From an uncultured Bacteroidales bacterium (GTDB lineage Bacteria > Bacteroidota > Bacteroidia > Bacteroidales > Muribaculaceae): a DNA stretch of 39,216 bases. This document shows, piece after piece, positions 8,360 to 16,121 of this stretch (positions are counted from its first letter, which is position 1; each line of letters begins with the position of its first letter). The stretch is taken from assembly GCA_902776955.1 (NCBI GenBank), contig CACYSG010000019.1:1-39216 (forward strand), given 5' to 3'. The position numbers and the translations under genes were made by a program. The notes below the pieces were generated by a model. That model was not told where the DNA came from and ran no database searches. It worked only from the letters and a program-made list of their open reading frames with translations.

Positions 8360-8620
8360 AAATGAACCCTAAAAGGTGTTTTGTGGCGAAAACATCAATT
8401 CTTTAAACCCCAGAGATTTCCCGTATTACAATTATCGCGGTATTGGCAATCCATCTTAACTTTTGTCATTCACGTATTCTGGCATTTGGGATTGATGAAA
8501 ATAGCCTAAATTATTTTTTAACGATAAATCAATAATTAATGGACTGTCATGCACGGGAGTGCATGATAAAGTGTGGTGCTGGATAGTGCCGCATTTTCCT
8601 CAAACATTTATAATTACAAT
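8360..8620 (+). promoter_or_regulatory. Long 5' leader of rho with a hairpin
   Basis: No coding frame is evident between the promoter and rho. The leader contains a perfect hairpin, TCATGCAC-GGGA-GTGCATGA, at 8547-8566, about 55 nt before the start codon. Elsewhere rho is controlled by its own product acting on its leader, so a similar role is possible here; that is inference. Confidence 0.5.
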
Positions 8621-10783
8621 ATGTATAACATCGATGAATTGAGTGCGATGAGCGACGATCAACTTCGTGAGATCGCTAACTCCATGGGTATCAAAAAAAT
8701 TGATTCATTGGAACATGATGCTCTCGTGTACGAGGTTTTGGACCATCAGGCAGTTGCCGAGGCCAAGGCCGAGACTGCCATTACGCCTGAGCCCCCACGC
8801 CGTCGCCGTGAGCGCATTCGTCAACCGGCCGCCCAAGCCAAAGGCAATGAAGTCATCAAGGATGACGCGGTAGCCACCAAAGACAAGAAAAAGACCAAGG
8901 AAAATAAAAGCAAAAAGAATAGTAAAGAGGAACCGGTGATTGTCGCTGACAATAACGAATCAGCAAAAGCCGAAAACGTAATTGTCGAGGACAAGACTGC
9001 CGAACCCGTTTTGGAGAATCCCGAAGTCGTGGAAAAACCCAAACGCAAGCGCGGACGCCCATCGGCTGCCGAGAAAGCGGCGCGTGACGCCTCGCTCCTG
9101 GCGACAGAAAACGAAGCGGCTGCCAACGAAGTGGCACAACAACCCGCCGTGGAGCCCCAAGCCGAGCCCGAACCCGTGGCCGAAAAGCCAGCTCGCCGTC
9201 GTAGCCGCAAGGCCAAGCAGCAGGTAGAGGTTGAGCAGCCCGTTCTTCCGTTTGATAATATGGAAAACGAGTTTGAACCGCAGCCCGAGGATATGACTGA
9301 TGTCGAGCCGCCGATGGACGAGCAATACGAAGTCATGGACGTAGAGGATATGCCCGTTGAGCAAAATGATGTTCCCTCATCTGAGCCGTCGATGCGCGAG
9401 AGGGAAGACGTATCATTGAATTCCTTCTTCAATACTGGCAGCGGATTCACATTCAAACCCCGCTCACAGGAAGAGCGCGAAGAGGCCATGAGAAGGGCCG
9501 AGGAACAGCGCCGCAAGGCCGCCGCCGAGGCTGCCGTGGCACCGATTGTCATCCAGGAGCCTAAGGTTGTCAAGGAGAGCAAGAACAAGAAACGCAAGAT
9601 GAAGCAGCAACAACAGCAACAGATTGCCGAGGTGAATCCCTATCTTGACCAGCCTTATAACTTTGACGGAATACTCGAGGCGCAAGGCGTGCTTGATGTG
9701 GCTCCCGAGGGATACGGCTTCCTGCGTTCCAGCGACTACAACTACCTCACCTCTCCCGATGATATCTACGTGCAGCAGTCCCAAATCAAGGCTTACGGCC
9801 TCAAGACCGGTGATGTCATCGAGGGAACGATCCGTCCCCCCATGGAGGGCGAGAAATACTTCCCGTTGAGCGAGATTCGACTGATTAACGGACGCACACC
9901 CGCCTACGTGCGTGACCGCGTGCCGTTCGAGCATCTGGTACCCTTGTTCCCTGACGAGAAGTTTGATTTGGTCAGCAAGCGTCACCCGACCGTTTCTCAG
10001 CGCGTGGTGGACATGTTCTCTCCCATCGGCAAGGGACAGCGCGGATTGATCGTGGCACAGCCCAAGACCGGTAAAACCATGCTGCTGAAGGAAATCGCCA
10101 ACGCCATCTCCGAGAACCACCCCGAGACCTACATGATCATTCTGCTCATCGATGAGCGTCCCGAGGAGGTTACCGACATGGCCCGTAGCGTCAATGCCGA
10201 GGTCATCGCTTCAACCTTTGATGAGCCGGCCGACCGCCATGTCAAGATTGCCGACCTGGTGTTGAGCAAGGCAAAACGCCTGGTAGAGTGTGGTCATGAC
10301 GTGGTGATCCTGCTTGACTCGATTACACGTCTGGCACGTGCCTACAACACGATTGCACCGGCTTCGGGCAAGATCCTCACTGGTGGTGTGGACGCCAACG
10401 CGTTGCAGCGCCCCAAACGTTTCTTCGGCGCCGCGCGTAACATCGAGGGCGGTGGCAGCTTGACCATCATTGCTACGGCACTGACCGAGACCGGTTCCAA
10501 GATGGATGAGGTCATCTTCGAGGAATTCAAGGGAACGGGTAACATGGAGCTGCAGCTCGACCGCAAGCTGTCCAATAAACGTATCTTCCCCGCTGTCGAT
10601 GTCATGGCATCGAGCACCCGCCGCGATGACCTGCTCTTGCCGCAGGATACATTGAACAAGATGTGGATTATCCGCCGCTTCCTCAGCGACCGCACCTCGG
10701 TCGAGGCGATGGAGTTCGTGAAGGAGCGCATGGATCGCACACGCGACAACGAGGAGTTCCTCCTCACGATGCAACAGGGATAA
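8621..10783 (+). CDS. rho: Transcription termination factor Rho with a large disordered insertion
   Basis: 720 residues, far longer than the usual ~420. Residues 1-50 are the Rho N-terminal helical domain. About 52-336 are a low-complexity, highly charged region rich in Glu, Lys, Ala and Pro, with an AT-hook-like KRGRP and a QQQQQ run. About 337-430 are the RNA-binding cold-shock-like domain, followed by the hexameric ATPase with Walker A AQPKTGKT near 481, Walker B VVILLDS and the Q/R-loop regions. Rho uses ATP to pull RNA and stop transcription. Long Rho insertions in gut Bacteroides have been reported to drive condensate formation. I chose ATG 8621 because it gives the normal MYNIDEL N terminus. 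Confidence 0.95.
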   Translation: MYNIDELSAMSDDQLREIANSMGIKKIDSLEHDALVYEVLDHQAVAEAKAETAITPEPPRRRRERIRQPAAQAKGNEVIKDDAVATKDKKKTKENKSKKNSKEEPVIVADNNESAKAENVIVEDKTAEPVLENPEVVEKPKRKRGRPSAAEKAARDASLLATENEAAANEVAQQPAVEPQAEPEPVAEKPARRRSRKAKQQVEVEQPVLPFDNMENEFEPQPEDMTDVEPPMDEQYEVMDVEDMPVEQNDVPSSEPSMREREDVSLNSFFNTGSGFTFKPRSQEEREEAMRRAEEQRRKAAAEAAVAPIVIQEPKVVKESKNKKRKMKQQQQQQIAEVNPYLDQPYNFDGILEAQGVLDVAPEGYGFLRSSDYNYLTSPDDIYVQQSQIKAYGLKTGDVIEGTIRPPMEGEKYFPLSEIRLINGRTPAYVRDRVPFEHLVPLFPDEKFDLVSKRHPTVSQRVVDMFSPIGKGQRGLIVAQPKTGKTMLLKEIANAISENHPETYMIILLIDERPEEVTDMARSVNAEVIASTFDEPADRHVKIADLVLSKAKRLVECGHDVVILLDSITRLARAYNTIAPASGKILTGGVDANALQRPKRFFGAARNIEGGGSLTIIATALTETGSKMDEVIFEEFKGTGNMELQLDRKLSNKRIFPAVDVMASSTRRDDLLLPQDTLNKMWIIRRFLSDRTSVEAMEFVKERMDRTRDNEEFLLTMQQG

Positions 10784-10815
10784 AGCGCTATTTCTCATTG
10801 TGATTGTTGAGGGCG

Positions 10816-11253
10816 ATGGGACGAATCCTGGGAATAGACTATGGACGCAAGCGCACGGGCGTGGCTGTCACCGATTCGCTGCAGATTGTTGCGGGGAATC
10901 TGGCGACTGTGCCCACCCACACGCTCATGCAGTTCATCAAGGACTACATCTCGCGCGAAACGGTTGACCGCATCGTCATCGGACAACCCACCCAGCTCAA
11001 TGGCGAGCCCAGCGAGAGCATGAAGTATATCACGCCATTCGTTAACCGCCTGAGGCGCGAGTTGCCCGACATGCCCGTCGTGATGTATGACGAGCGCTTC
11101 ACGAGTACCATAGCCCATCAGGCGATGATCGACGGCGGCATGAAGAAGAGCGACCGCCGCGACAAGGCCCGCGTCGACGCCATCGCGGCCACCATCATCC
11201 TCAACGATTATCTGCAAAGTAAATACAATCAACCCGAAAATACTGAATCATGA
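10816..11253 (+). CDS. ruvX: RuvX/YqgF-family putative pre-16S rRNA nuclease
   Basis: 145 residues with an RNase H-like fold: GRILGIDYGRKRTGVA at the N terminus provides the first catalytic Asp, then VIGQP, a YDERFTS segment (second acidic site) and a C-terminal DAIAATIIL helix with the third Asp. The family is annotated both as a Holliday-junction resolvase and as the nuclease that finishes the 16S rRNA 5' end; the latter role is better supported in E. coli. Start at ATG 10816; an upstream TTG at 10804 would only add four residues. It follows rho by 32 nt and overlaps def by 4 nt (ATGA), so translation of def is probably coupled. Confidence 0.9.
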   Translation: MGRILGIDYGRKRTGVAVTDSLQIVAGNLATVPTHTLMQFIKDYISRETVDRIVIGQPTQLNGEPSESMKYITPFVNRLRRELPDMPVVMYDERFTSTIAHQAMIDGGMKKSDRRDKARVDAIAATIILNDYLQSKYNQPENTES

Positions 11254-11822
11254 TTTTACCGATTTATATTTATGGCCATCCCGTGCTCCGCGCCGAGAAC
11301 GCCACTGTAACCCCCGATTATCCCAATCTGCACGAGCTGATTGAGAATATGAAGGAGACCATGTATCATACACAGGGAATAGGCATTGCCGCTCCTCAGG
11401 TGGGCGTGAATGCCCGAATCGTCTATATCGATGTGGATGTCCTGGCCGAGGATTTCCCCGAACTGAAGGATCGCCGCATGGTGCTCATCAATCCCGAAAT
11501 CACCATCGACGAGACGGCGCCTGAGATTTCCCGCGAGGAAGGTTGCCTGAGCGTGCCCGGCATTCACGAGAATGTGTCTAGGCGCGAGAAAATCCATCTG
11601 CACTGGCAAGATGAGCAGTTCCAGGACCACGACGAGGACATCGAGGGCTATCTGGCCCGTGTGGTGCAGCACGAGTGTGACCACCTGGAAAAGACGCTGT
11701 TTATCGACCGCATCTCACCGATACGCAAACAGCTCATCCGCAGTAAATTGAATAATATGGTCAAAGGGAAGATTTCGTGCAAATACCGCTGCAAAGTGGC
11801 TCCGCACAACCGAAAGAAATAA
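11250..11822 (+). CDS. def: Peptide deformylase
   Basis: 190 residues. It removes the formyl group from the N-terminal Met of new proteins. All three motifs are present: GIGIAAPQVG, EGCLSVPG (metal-binding Cys) and QHECDHL (two metal-binding His and the catalytic Glu). The residue after the last motif is Glu, in a place where many family members have Asn or Asp followed by Gly, which should not affect catalysis. It overlaps the end of ruvX by 4 nt, so rho-ruvX-def behave as one unit. A basic tail (KVAPHNRKK) ends the protein. Confidence 0.95.
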   Translation: MILPIYIYGHPVLRAENATVTPDYPNLHELIENMKETMYHTQGIGIAAPQVGVNARIVYIDVDVLAEDFPELKDRRMVLINPEITIDETAPEISREEGCLSVPGIHENVSRREKIHLHWQDEQFQDHDEDIEGYLARVVQHECDHLEKTLFIDRISPIRKQLIRSKLNNMVKGKISCKYRCKVAPHNRKK

Positions 11823-11960
11823 AAAGTGGAAGATGTCTCACGACAGCCTCCACAAACCTTAAATCTAATACCATGAAAAACACACATGCAAATGTACAAC
11901 CCTTTTTTTGAATTGTACAAATAATTTAAGAAATTTTTATATTTTTATATAAAAATTTAG
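11823..11960. other. AT-rich intergenic region with inverted repeats
   Basis: After def there are two striking symmetric elements. TGTACAA at 11893-11899 and TTGTACA at 11913-11919 form an inverted pair around a T-run. AAATTTTTATAT at 11931-11942 pairs with ATATAAAAATTT at 11947-11958 around TTTT. No gene is visible. They could terminate def or bind a regulator. Confidence 0.45.
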
Positions 11961-11989
11961 AAATTCCCAACATTAAGTAAATAGAAATA

Positions 11990-12020
11990 GCGGCTGCTCC
12001 GTCTAGTACGGGGCAGCCGC
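11990..12020 (-). terminator. Terminator of the tandem beta-barrel genes
   Basis: GCGGCTGC at 11990-11997 and GCAGCCGC at 12013-12020 form an 8-bp stem, continued inward through a T-G wobble to CCGT/ACGG around CTAGT. On the minus strand it lies 54 nt beyond the stop codon at 12074 and is followed by a U-rich stretch. Confidence 0.7.
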
Positions 12021-12073
12021 CGTTCACAATCATCTAAAACCCTTATATTTGACTGTTTTTCAGTTTCAGTCTA

Positions 12074-12688
12074 TCAGAACTTCATACCGAAGGCAATCTG
12101 TACATTGCCGTTCTTGGCTTTGTTCTCGCCCAGGACATACTCTTCCTTGAATACCTTGGTAAGACCCAGGGTGTAACGGGCCTGAACAAAGGCGTTGTCG
12201 GTGATGTTGAAGGTGGCACCCAGACCCATACCGAAGTCAACAGGCTTGGTGCCGTCCTTCAAGTCGTAGGTCTCATCATCGCCCTTGACTTTCACCTTGT
12301 TATATACATTGAAACCTACTTGCGGGCCCAAGTCGATGCTGAACTCGGGAGTTGCATAGTACTTGAACATCACGGGAACATTGATGTAGTTGGCATTATA
12401 TTTAATGTCGGTCGACGTGAGCTCAAGGCCGTGGTTATTGATGTCAAAAGCAAGAGCCTTGGACTTACCACCCTGCGCGGCAAACACGACTTCGGGAGCA
12501 ATGCCGAACTTCGGAGAAACCTTGTACTCCATGATCAGACCCACCTGATAGCCGGGCTTCATGCCGTGCTCGACATTAGGACCCCAGAAGTTGGTCATGT
12601 CAACGCCGACCTTTCCTCCGAACTGGACTTGAGCCATTGCGCTCACACTAACGATCGCGGCTGCAATCAAGACAACGAACTTCTTCAT
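12074..12688 (-). CDS. Outer-membrane beta-barrel protein (PorT-like), copy 1
   Basis: 204 residues. A classic signal peptide (about 1-20, ending AMAQ) is followed by a small beta-barrel of the kind annotated as outer-membrane beta-barrel/PorT family: QFGGKVGVDMTNFWG first strand, repeated amphipathic strands with GPQVGFNVY and GLGATFNITDNAFVQARYTLG, and a C-terminal IAFGMKF strand ending in Phe. Likely eight strands. Function beyond a membrane barrel is unknown. It lies 41 bp from a close paralogue on the same strand and has no promoter of its own that I can see, so both are probably co-transcribed and end at the hairpin at 11990-12020. Confidence 0.85.
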   Translation of the reverse strand: MKKFVVLIAAAIVSVSAMAQVQFGGKVGVDMTNFWGPNVEHGMKPGYQVGLIMEYKVSPKFGIAPEVVFAAQGGKSKALAFDINNHGLELTSTDIKYNANYINVPVMFKYYATPEFSIDLGPQVGFNVYNKVKVKGDDETYDLKDGTKPVDFGMGLGATFNITDNAFVQARYTLGLTKVFKEEYVLGENKAKNGNVQIAFGMKF

Positions 12689-12729
12689 AGATACTGAAAA
12701 CGTTAAATGGTTATCTTTCTGTTAACCAA

Positions 12730-13359
12730 TCAGAACTTCATACCGAAGGCAATCTGTGCATTGCCGTTCTTCTCGTGGCTCTCATTAACATCAAATACAT
12801 TGGTCAAGCCCAGGGTGTAACGAGCCTGTACAAATGCGTTGTCGGTCAGGTTGTAGGTAGCACCCAGGCCTACACCGAAGTCGACAGTCTTGGTGGCTTC
12901 CTTCAGATCGAGAGTCTCTTTTGCCTCAAGCGATGAGACTTTGCCCGATGCGGTGACTTTGCTATACACGTTGAAGCCCACCTGAGGACCAAAGTCGATG
13001 CTGAAATTAGGAGTAGCATAGCACTTGAGCATCACGGGGACATTGATATAGTTGGTGTGGAAGGTGCCCTTGGCCTTAACCGACAAACCGCCAGTGATGC
13101 CGGGGATACCCTCTTCTTCATAAGTTCCGGTTGCTTTACCACCCTGTGAAGCAAAAACGACCTCAGGAGCGATGGCAAACCTGGGATTGAACTTGTACTC
13201 CATGATCAAACCCACCTGATAGTTGGGCTGCACGCCGTGAGGTGCATCTTCACCCCAAAAATGAGTCAAGTCAAAACCAACTTTTCCACCAAACTGAACT
13301 TGAGCGCTAGCGCTCATGCTAACGATTGCAGCGGCAATCAAAACAAAAACTTTCTTCAT
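12730..13359 (-). CDS. Outer-membrane beta-barrel protein (PorT-like), copy 2
   Basis: 209 residues, paralogue of the gene just downstream: the same signal peptide pattern (ending SASAQ), QFGGKVGFDLTHFWG, GPQVGFNVY, VDFGVGLGATYNLTDNAFVQARYTLG and C-terminal IAFGMKF. The two differ most in the extracellular-loop-like segment around residues 75-100 and 140-160, as expected for barrels under surface selection. It is upstream in the pair, so the promoter should lie in the AT-rich stretch 13360-13520, although I find no clean TAnnTTTG box there. Function is unknown. Confidence 0.85.
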   Translation of the reverse strand: MKKVFVLIAAAIVSMSASAQVQFGGKVGFDLTHFWGEDAPHGVQPNYQVGLIMEYKFNPRFAIAPEVVFASQGGKATGTYEEEGIPGITGGLSVKAKGTFHTNYINVPVMLKCYATPNFSIDFGPQVGFNVYSKVTASGKVSSLEAKETLDLKEATKTVDFGVGLGATYNLTDNAFVQARYTLGLTNVFDVNESHEKNGNAQIAFGMKF

Positions 13360-13529
13360 GAAAACTGATTTTTAATAAAACTTATTCTTATTATCTTGTT
13401 AAAATCGTTCTTTTTGCAAAAACGCATCTTAGACACAAAATATTATGTCAGGTTTAATCACACCTAACAAAAAAATATCAATTTAATGAAATATGGGACA
13501 TTTTGAGGCGCAAATCGGACACGAATTCC

Positions 13530-14162
13530 TCATGATTTGCCGTATTGCTTGCAATACTGCTGGATGCCGCAGTTCAGGCAATCGGGGCGCAAGGCCTTGC
13601 ACACGTAGCGCCCGTGGAGCAATATCCAGTGATGGGCCTTGAAGCGCAGGTCTTCGGGGATATGCCTGGTCAGGTCACGTTCCACGTCGTTGGGCGTCTT
13701 GCCCTGCGACAGTCCCACGCGGTGCGACACGCGATAGACGTGGGTGTCGACCGGGATGGTCGCTTTGCCGAAGGCGGCGCCCATCACCACGTTGGCCGTC
13801 TTGCGTCCCACGCCGGGCAGGGACGTCAGGTCCTTCATGTTGTCGGGCACCTGGCCGTCAAACTCATCGACCAGTTTCTGGGCCATCGCTTGCAGGTGGG
13901 CCGCCTTGCTGTTAGGATAAGACACGCTCTTGACATACTCCAGGATGTCCTCCACGCTGGCCTGGGCCATCGCCTGAGCGTTGGGAAAGGCCTCAAACAG
14001 CAGAGGAGTCACCATGTTCACCCGCTTGTCGGTGCACTGGGCGCTCAGCATCACAGCCACCAGCAGCTCAAACGGGTCGCGATGCTGCAACTCCGTCTCG
14101 GGATTAGGCTGATTCACCTGGAAATACGCCAAAATCCCCTCATATCTCTCCTTAATGGTCAT
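13530..14162 (-). CDS. nth: Endonuclease III
   Basis: 210 residues. It is a DNA glycosylase/AP-lyase that removes oxidised pyrimidines in base-excision repair. The helix-hairpin-helix LPGVGRKTANVV carries the catalytic Lys, and VDTHVYRV provides the catalytic Asp. The C-terminal iron-sulfur loop has the C-x6-C-x2-C-x5-C spacing (Cys near residues 188-204). Length and order match the family. It follows pheS on the same strand, separated by a palindrome and heptamer repeats. Confidence 0.95.
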   Translation of the reverse strand: MTIKERYEGILAYFQVNQPNPETELQHRDPFELLVAVMLSAQCTDKRVNMVTPLLFEAFPNAQAMAQASVEDILEYVKSVSYPNSKAAHLQAMAQKLVDEFDGQVPDNMKDLTSLPGVGRKTANVVMGAAFGKATIPVDTHVYRVSHRVGLSQGKTPNDVERDLTRHIPEDLRFKAHHWILLHGRYVCKALRPDCLNCGIQQYCKQYGKS

Positions 14163-14192
14163 CTCAGATAATATGTCTTATTTATATAATGT

Positions 14193-14216
14193 AGAGACGC
14201 AAAATCTTGCGTCTCT
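14193..14216. repeat. GAGACGCAA palindrome, copy 1
   Basis: AGAGACGCAA at 14193-14202 pairs perfectly with TTGCGTCTCT at 14207-14216 around AATC. The same palindrome occurs at 36021-36042 between two other genes. It is therefore a dispersed element, not a gene-specific terminator. Confidence 0.75.
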
Positions 14217-14228
14217 TTATCTTGGTCC

Positions 14229-14291
14229 TTAGCCATTAGCCTTTAGCCTTTAGCCGTCAGCCTCTAAACTCTAAACCCTAAACTCTAAACT
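14229..14291. repeat. Heptanucleotide-period repeat upstream of nth
   Basis: A run of 7-nt units: TTAGCCA, TTAGCCT (twice), TTAGCCG, TCAGCCT, then CTAAACT and CTAAACC units. Related 7-nt repeats lie at four other intergenic places in the window. Confidence 0.8.
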
Positions 14292-14317
14292 ATTTTGCCG
14301 CCGCAAGGCGGCAAAAT
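14292..14317 (-). terminator. Hairpin directly after pheS
   Basis: ATTTTGCCGCC at 14292-14302 pairs with GGCGGCAAAAT at 14307-14317 around GCAA, adjoining the pheS stop codon. There is no T-tract beyond the stem, so termination is plausible but not canonical. Confidence 0.5.
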
Positions 14318-14318
14318 A

Positions 14319-15356
14319 TCAATGTGCGCTCTTGAACTCGTCGAGGAAGCGAACGTCGTTCTCGCTGAACATGCGCAGGTCCTTCACCATGTACTTCAGG
14401 TTGGTGATGCGCTCCACGCCCAGTCCGAAGGCATAGCCGCTATACACGGTGCTGTCGATGCCGCTGGCCTCAAGCACGGCAGGATCCACCATGCCGCAGC
14501 CCAGAATCTCGACCCAGCCCGTGTGCTTGCAGAAACCGCAGCCCTTGCCGCCGCACAGCATGCACGTCACGTCCATCTCGGCGCTCGGCTCGGTGAACGG
14601 GAAATAGCTGGGACGCAGACGGATCTCGGTCTCGGTGCCGAACAGCTCCTTGGCGAAGTGCAACAGCACCTGCTTCAGGTCGGCAAAGGTCACGTTCTTG
14701 TCGATATACAGTCCCTCGATCTGGTGGAAGAAGCAGTGGGCGCGAGCCGTGATGGCCTCGTTGCGGTAAACGCGGCCCGGGCAGATGATGCGGATGGGCG
14801 GCTGCTGGCGTTCCATCGTGCGCACCTGCACCGAGCTGGTGTGGCTCCTCAGCACGATGTTGCGGGTCACGTCCTGCTCGTTTTTCTCGATGAAGAAGGT
14901 GTCCTGCATGTCGCGAGCGGGATGGTCGGCGGCAAAGTTCAGCGCGCTGAACACGTGCCAGTCGTCCTCCACCTCGGGACCGTCGGCAATGGTGAATCCC
15001 AGGCGCGAGAAGATGTCGATAATCTGCTTACGAACCACCGAGATCGGGTGCCTCGTGCCCAGCTCGGCCGGGAAGGCCGGGCGGGTGATATCGATCTTGT
15101 TCTGCTCCTTGGCCTGCTGCTTCGTGGCCTCACGCAGGGCATTGATCTTGTCGGTAGCGAGGTTCTTCAGCTCGTTGAGCTTCTGGCCCAACTCGCGTTT
15201 CTCCTCGGGAGCCACCTCACGGAACTCGTTGAACAGAGCGGTAATCTCACCTTTCTTACTCAGGTATTTGATACGCAACGCCTCAAGGGCCTCTTCATTC
15301 TCGGCCTTGAGTTCAGCAATCTGCGCCTTCAGCGCTTCTATCTTATCCTTTAACAT
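14319..15356 (-). CDS. pheS: Phenylalanyl-tRNA synthetase alpha subunit
   Basis: 345 residues. With PheT it charges tRNA-Phe. Residues 1-90 are the N-terminal coiled-coil arm that grips tRNA; the rest is the class II catalytic core with motif 2 (GRVYRNEAITARAHCFFHQIEG) and motif 3 (GYAFGLGVERI). Residues about 270-290 hold a Cys cluster, CMLCGGKGCGFC, which looks like a bound zinc site and replaces a plain loop of the E. coli enzyme. PheT is not adjacent, as is common in this phylum. A -7 box at 15381-15388 lies 25 nt upstream of the start. Confidence 0.96.
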   Translation of the reverse strand: MLKDKIEALKAQIAELKAENEEALEALRIKYLSKKGEITALFNEFREVAPEEKRELGQKLNELKNLATDKINALREATKQQAKEQNKIDITRPAFPAELGTRHPISVVRKQIIDIFSRLGFTIADGPEVEDDWHVFSALNFAADHPARDMQDTFFIEKNEQDVTRNIVLRSHTSSVQVRTMERQQPPIRIICPGRVYRNEAITARAHCFFHQIEGLYIDKNVTFADLKQVLLHFAKELFGTETEIRLRPSYFPFTEPSAEMDVTCMLCGGKGCGFCKHTGWVEILGCGMVDPAVLEASGIDSTVYSGYAFGLGVERITNLKYMVKDLRMFSENDVRFLDEFKSAH

Positions 15357-15380
15357 AGTCTAACTCTAAGTTTTAACGTG

Positions 15381-15388
15381 CAAAGGTA
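15381..15388 (-). promoter_or_regulatory. -7 box of pheS
   Basis: CAAAGGTA on the plus strand reads TACCTTTG, matching TAnnTTTG, 25 nt before the pheS start. I see no convincing -33 box at the expected distance. Confidence 0.5.
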
Positions 15389-15454
15389 CGAAATAGTTTT
15401 CAGTTAGGCGCTAAGAGTGCACAGTTTTTTCAGCACCCCCGCGACTTTATCGCC

Positions 15455-16093
15455 CTAATCGTTGTTCAGGATGTTGCTGATGAGGATGGTGAGGTCGCTG
15501 ATGTTGATGGCCCCGTCGCCGTTCATGTCGGCATAGGGGTATTGCGCGGCCTCCAGGTCTTCATTGTTCAAAATCATGTTCACCAACAAAGTGACATCAC
15601 TCACATTGACAACCCCATCCCCATTCATGTCACCCAGGCGGCCTGCCGTGATGTTGCAGGTCTCGTCGGCAAAAGCTACCTCCACGCCGCTTGTGGTGGT
15701 GAACAGCGTGTGGCGCAGCTCGATGACACCGTTGCCGCCGAAGTCGTCGCCAGCTGTCACGTCAAACGTCACCAGCGCACCGCTGTTGCCCTTATAGGGC
15801 TTGACGTTGAGCGAATAGGACAACAGGCGGGTGACGTTGTCGGGAAACGGGGTCGCCGTGAGGGTGTGGGTGGCGTTCTTGCGCGAGGTCAGGGCGAAGT
15901 TGCTGGCGGTGAGGCCGTCGGGCAGGTAAATGTCGCTCTGGAAGGCGGTGTACTCGGCCTCGTTGTCCAGCAGGATGCTCACCGTGCAAGTCTCGCCGGG
16001 GGTGATATTGAAATCCTCGATATAGAAGCGGTCGGTAGCGGCGGCAAACAATGCCGCCACTCCCAGCGCTGCGAATAACAAAAGTCTCTTCAT
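15455..16093 (-). CDS. Secreted protein with cohesin-like domain and dockerin repeats
   Basis: 212 residues. Signal peptide about 1-20. Residues about 22-150 form a beta-sandwich of the cohesin/CBM-like type (TVSILLDNEAEYTAFQSDIYLP, then GNSGALVTFDVTAG). Residues about 153-212 are a type I dockerin made of two calcium-loop repeats, each starting DMNGDG. Dockerins bind cohesin modules to build extracellular complexes; in Bacteroidetes their partners are mostly unknown. The dockerin DNA is nearly identical to that at 19257-19431, implying recent copying or gene conversion. It lies 28 bp after a large LRR gene that carries two similar cohesin-like modules. Confidence 0.8.
   Translation of the reverse strand: MKRLLLFAALGVAALFAAATDRFYIEDFNITPGETCTVSILLDNEAEYTAFQSDIYLPDGLTASNFALTSRKNATHTLTATPFPDNVTRLLSYSLNVKPYKGNSGALVTFDVTAGDDFGGNGVIELRHTLFTTTSGVEVAFADETCNITAGRLGDMNGDGVVNVSDVTLLVNMILNNEDLEAAQYPYADMNGDGAINISDLTILISNILNND
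15462..15631 (-). repeat. Dockerin-coding segment shared with 19257-19431
   Basis: About 170 bp that differ by only a few bases from the dockerin-coding end of the LRR gene at 19248. The similarity spans both calcium loops and stops at the domain border. Confidence 0.75.
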
Positions 16094-16121
16094 GATCTCT
16101 TTAATTACAGGGTTTTGGGTG

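Noticed and set aside
14270-14291. Telomere-like CCCTAAA motif
   Set aside because: Only one CCCTAAA unit occurs within a varied heptamer run; the likeness to plant telomeres is chance.
14295-15353. 352-codon plus-strand frame opposite pheS
   Set aside because: His/Val/Leu-rich mirror of pheS; no motif of its own.
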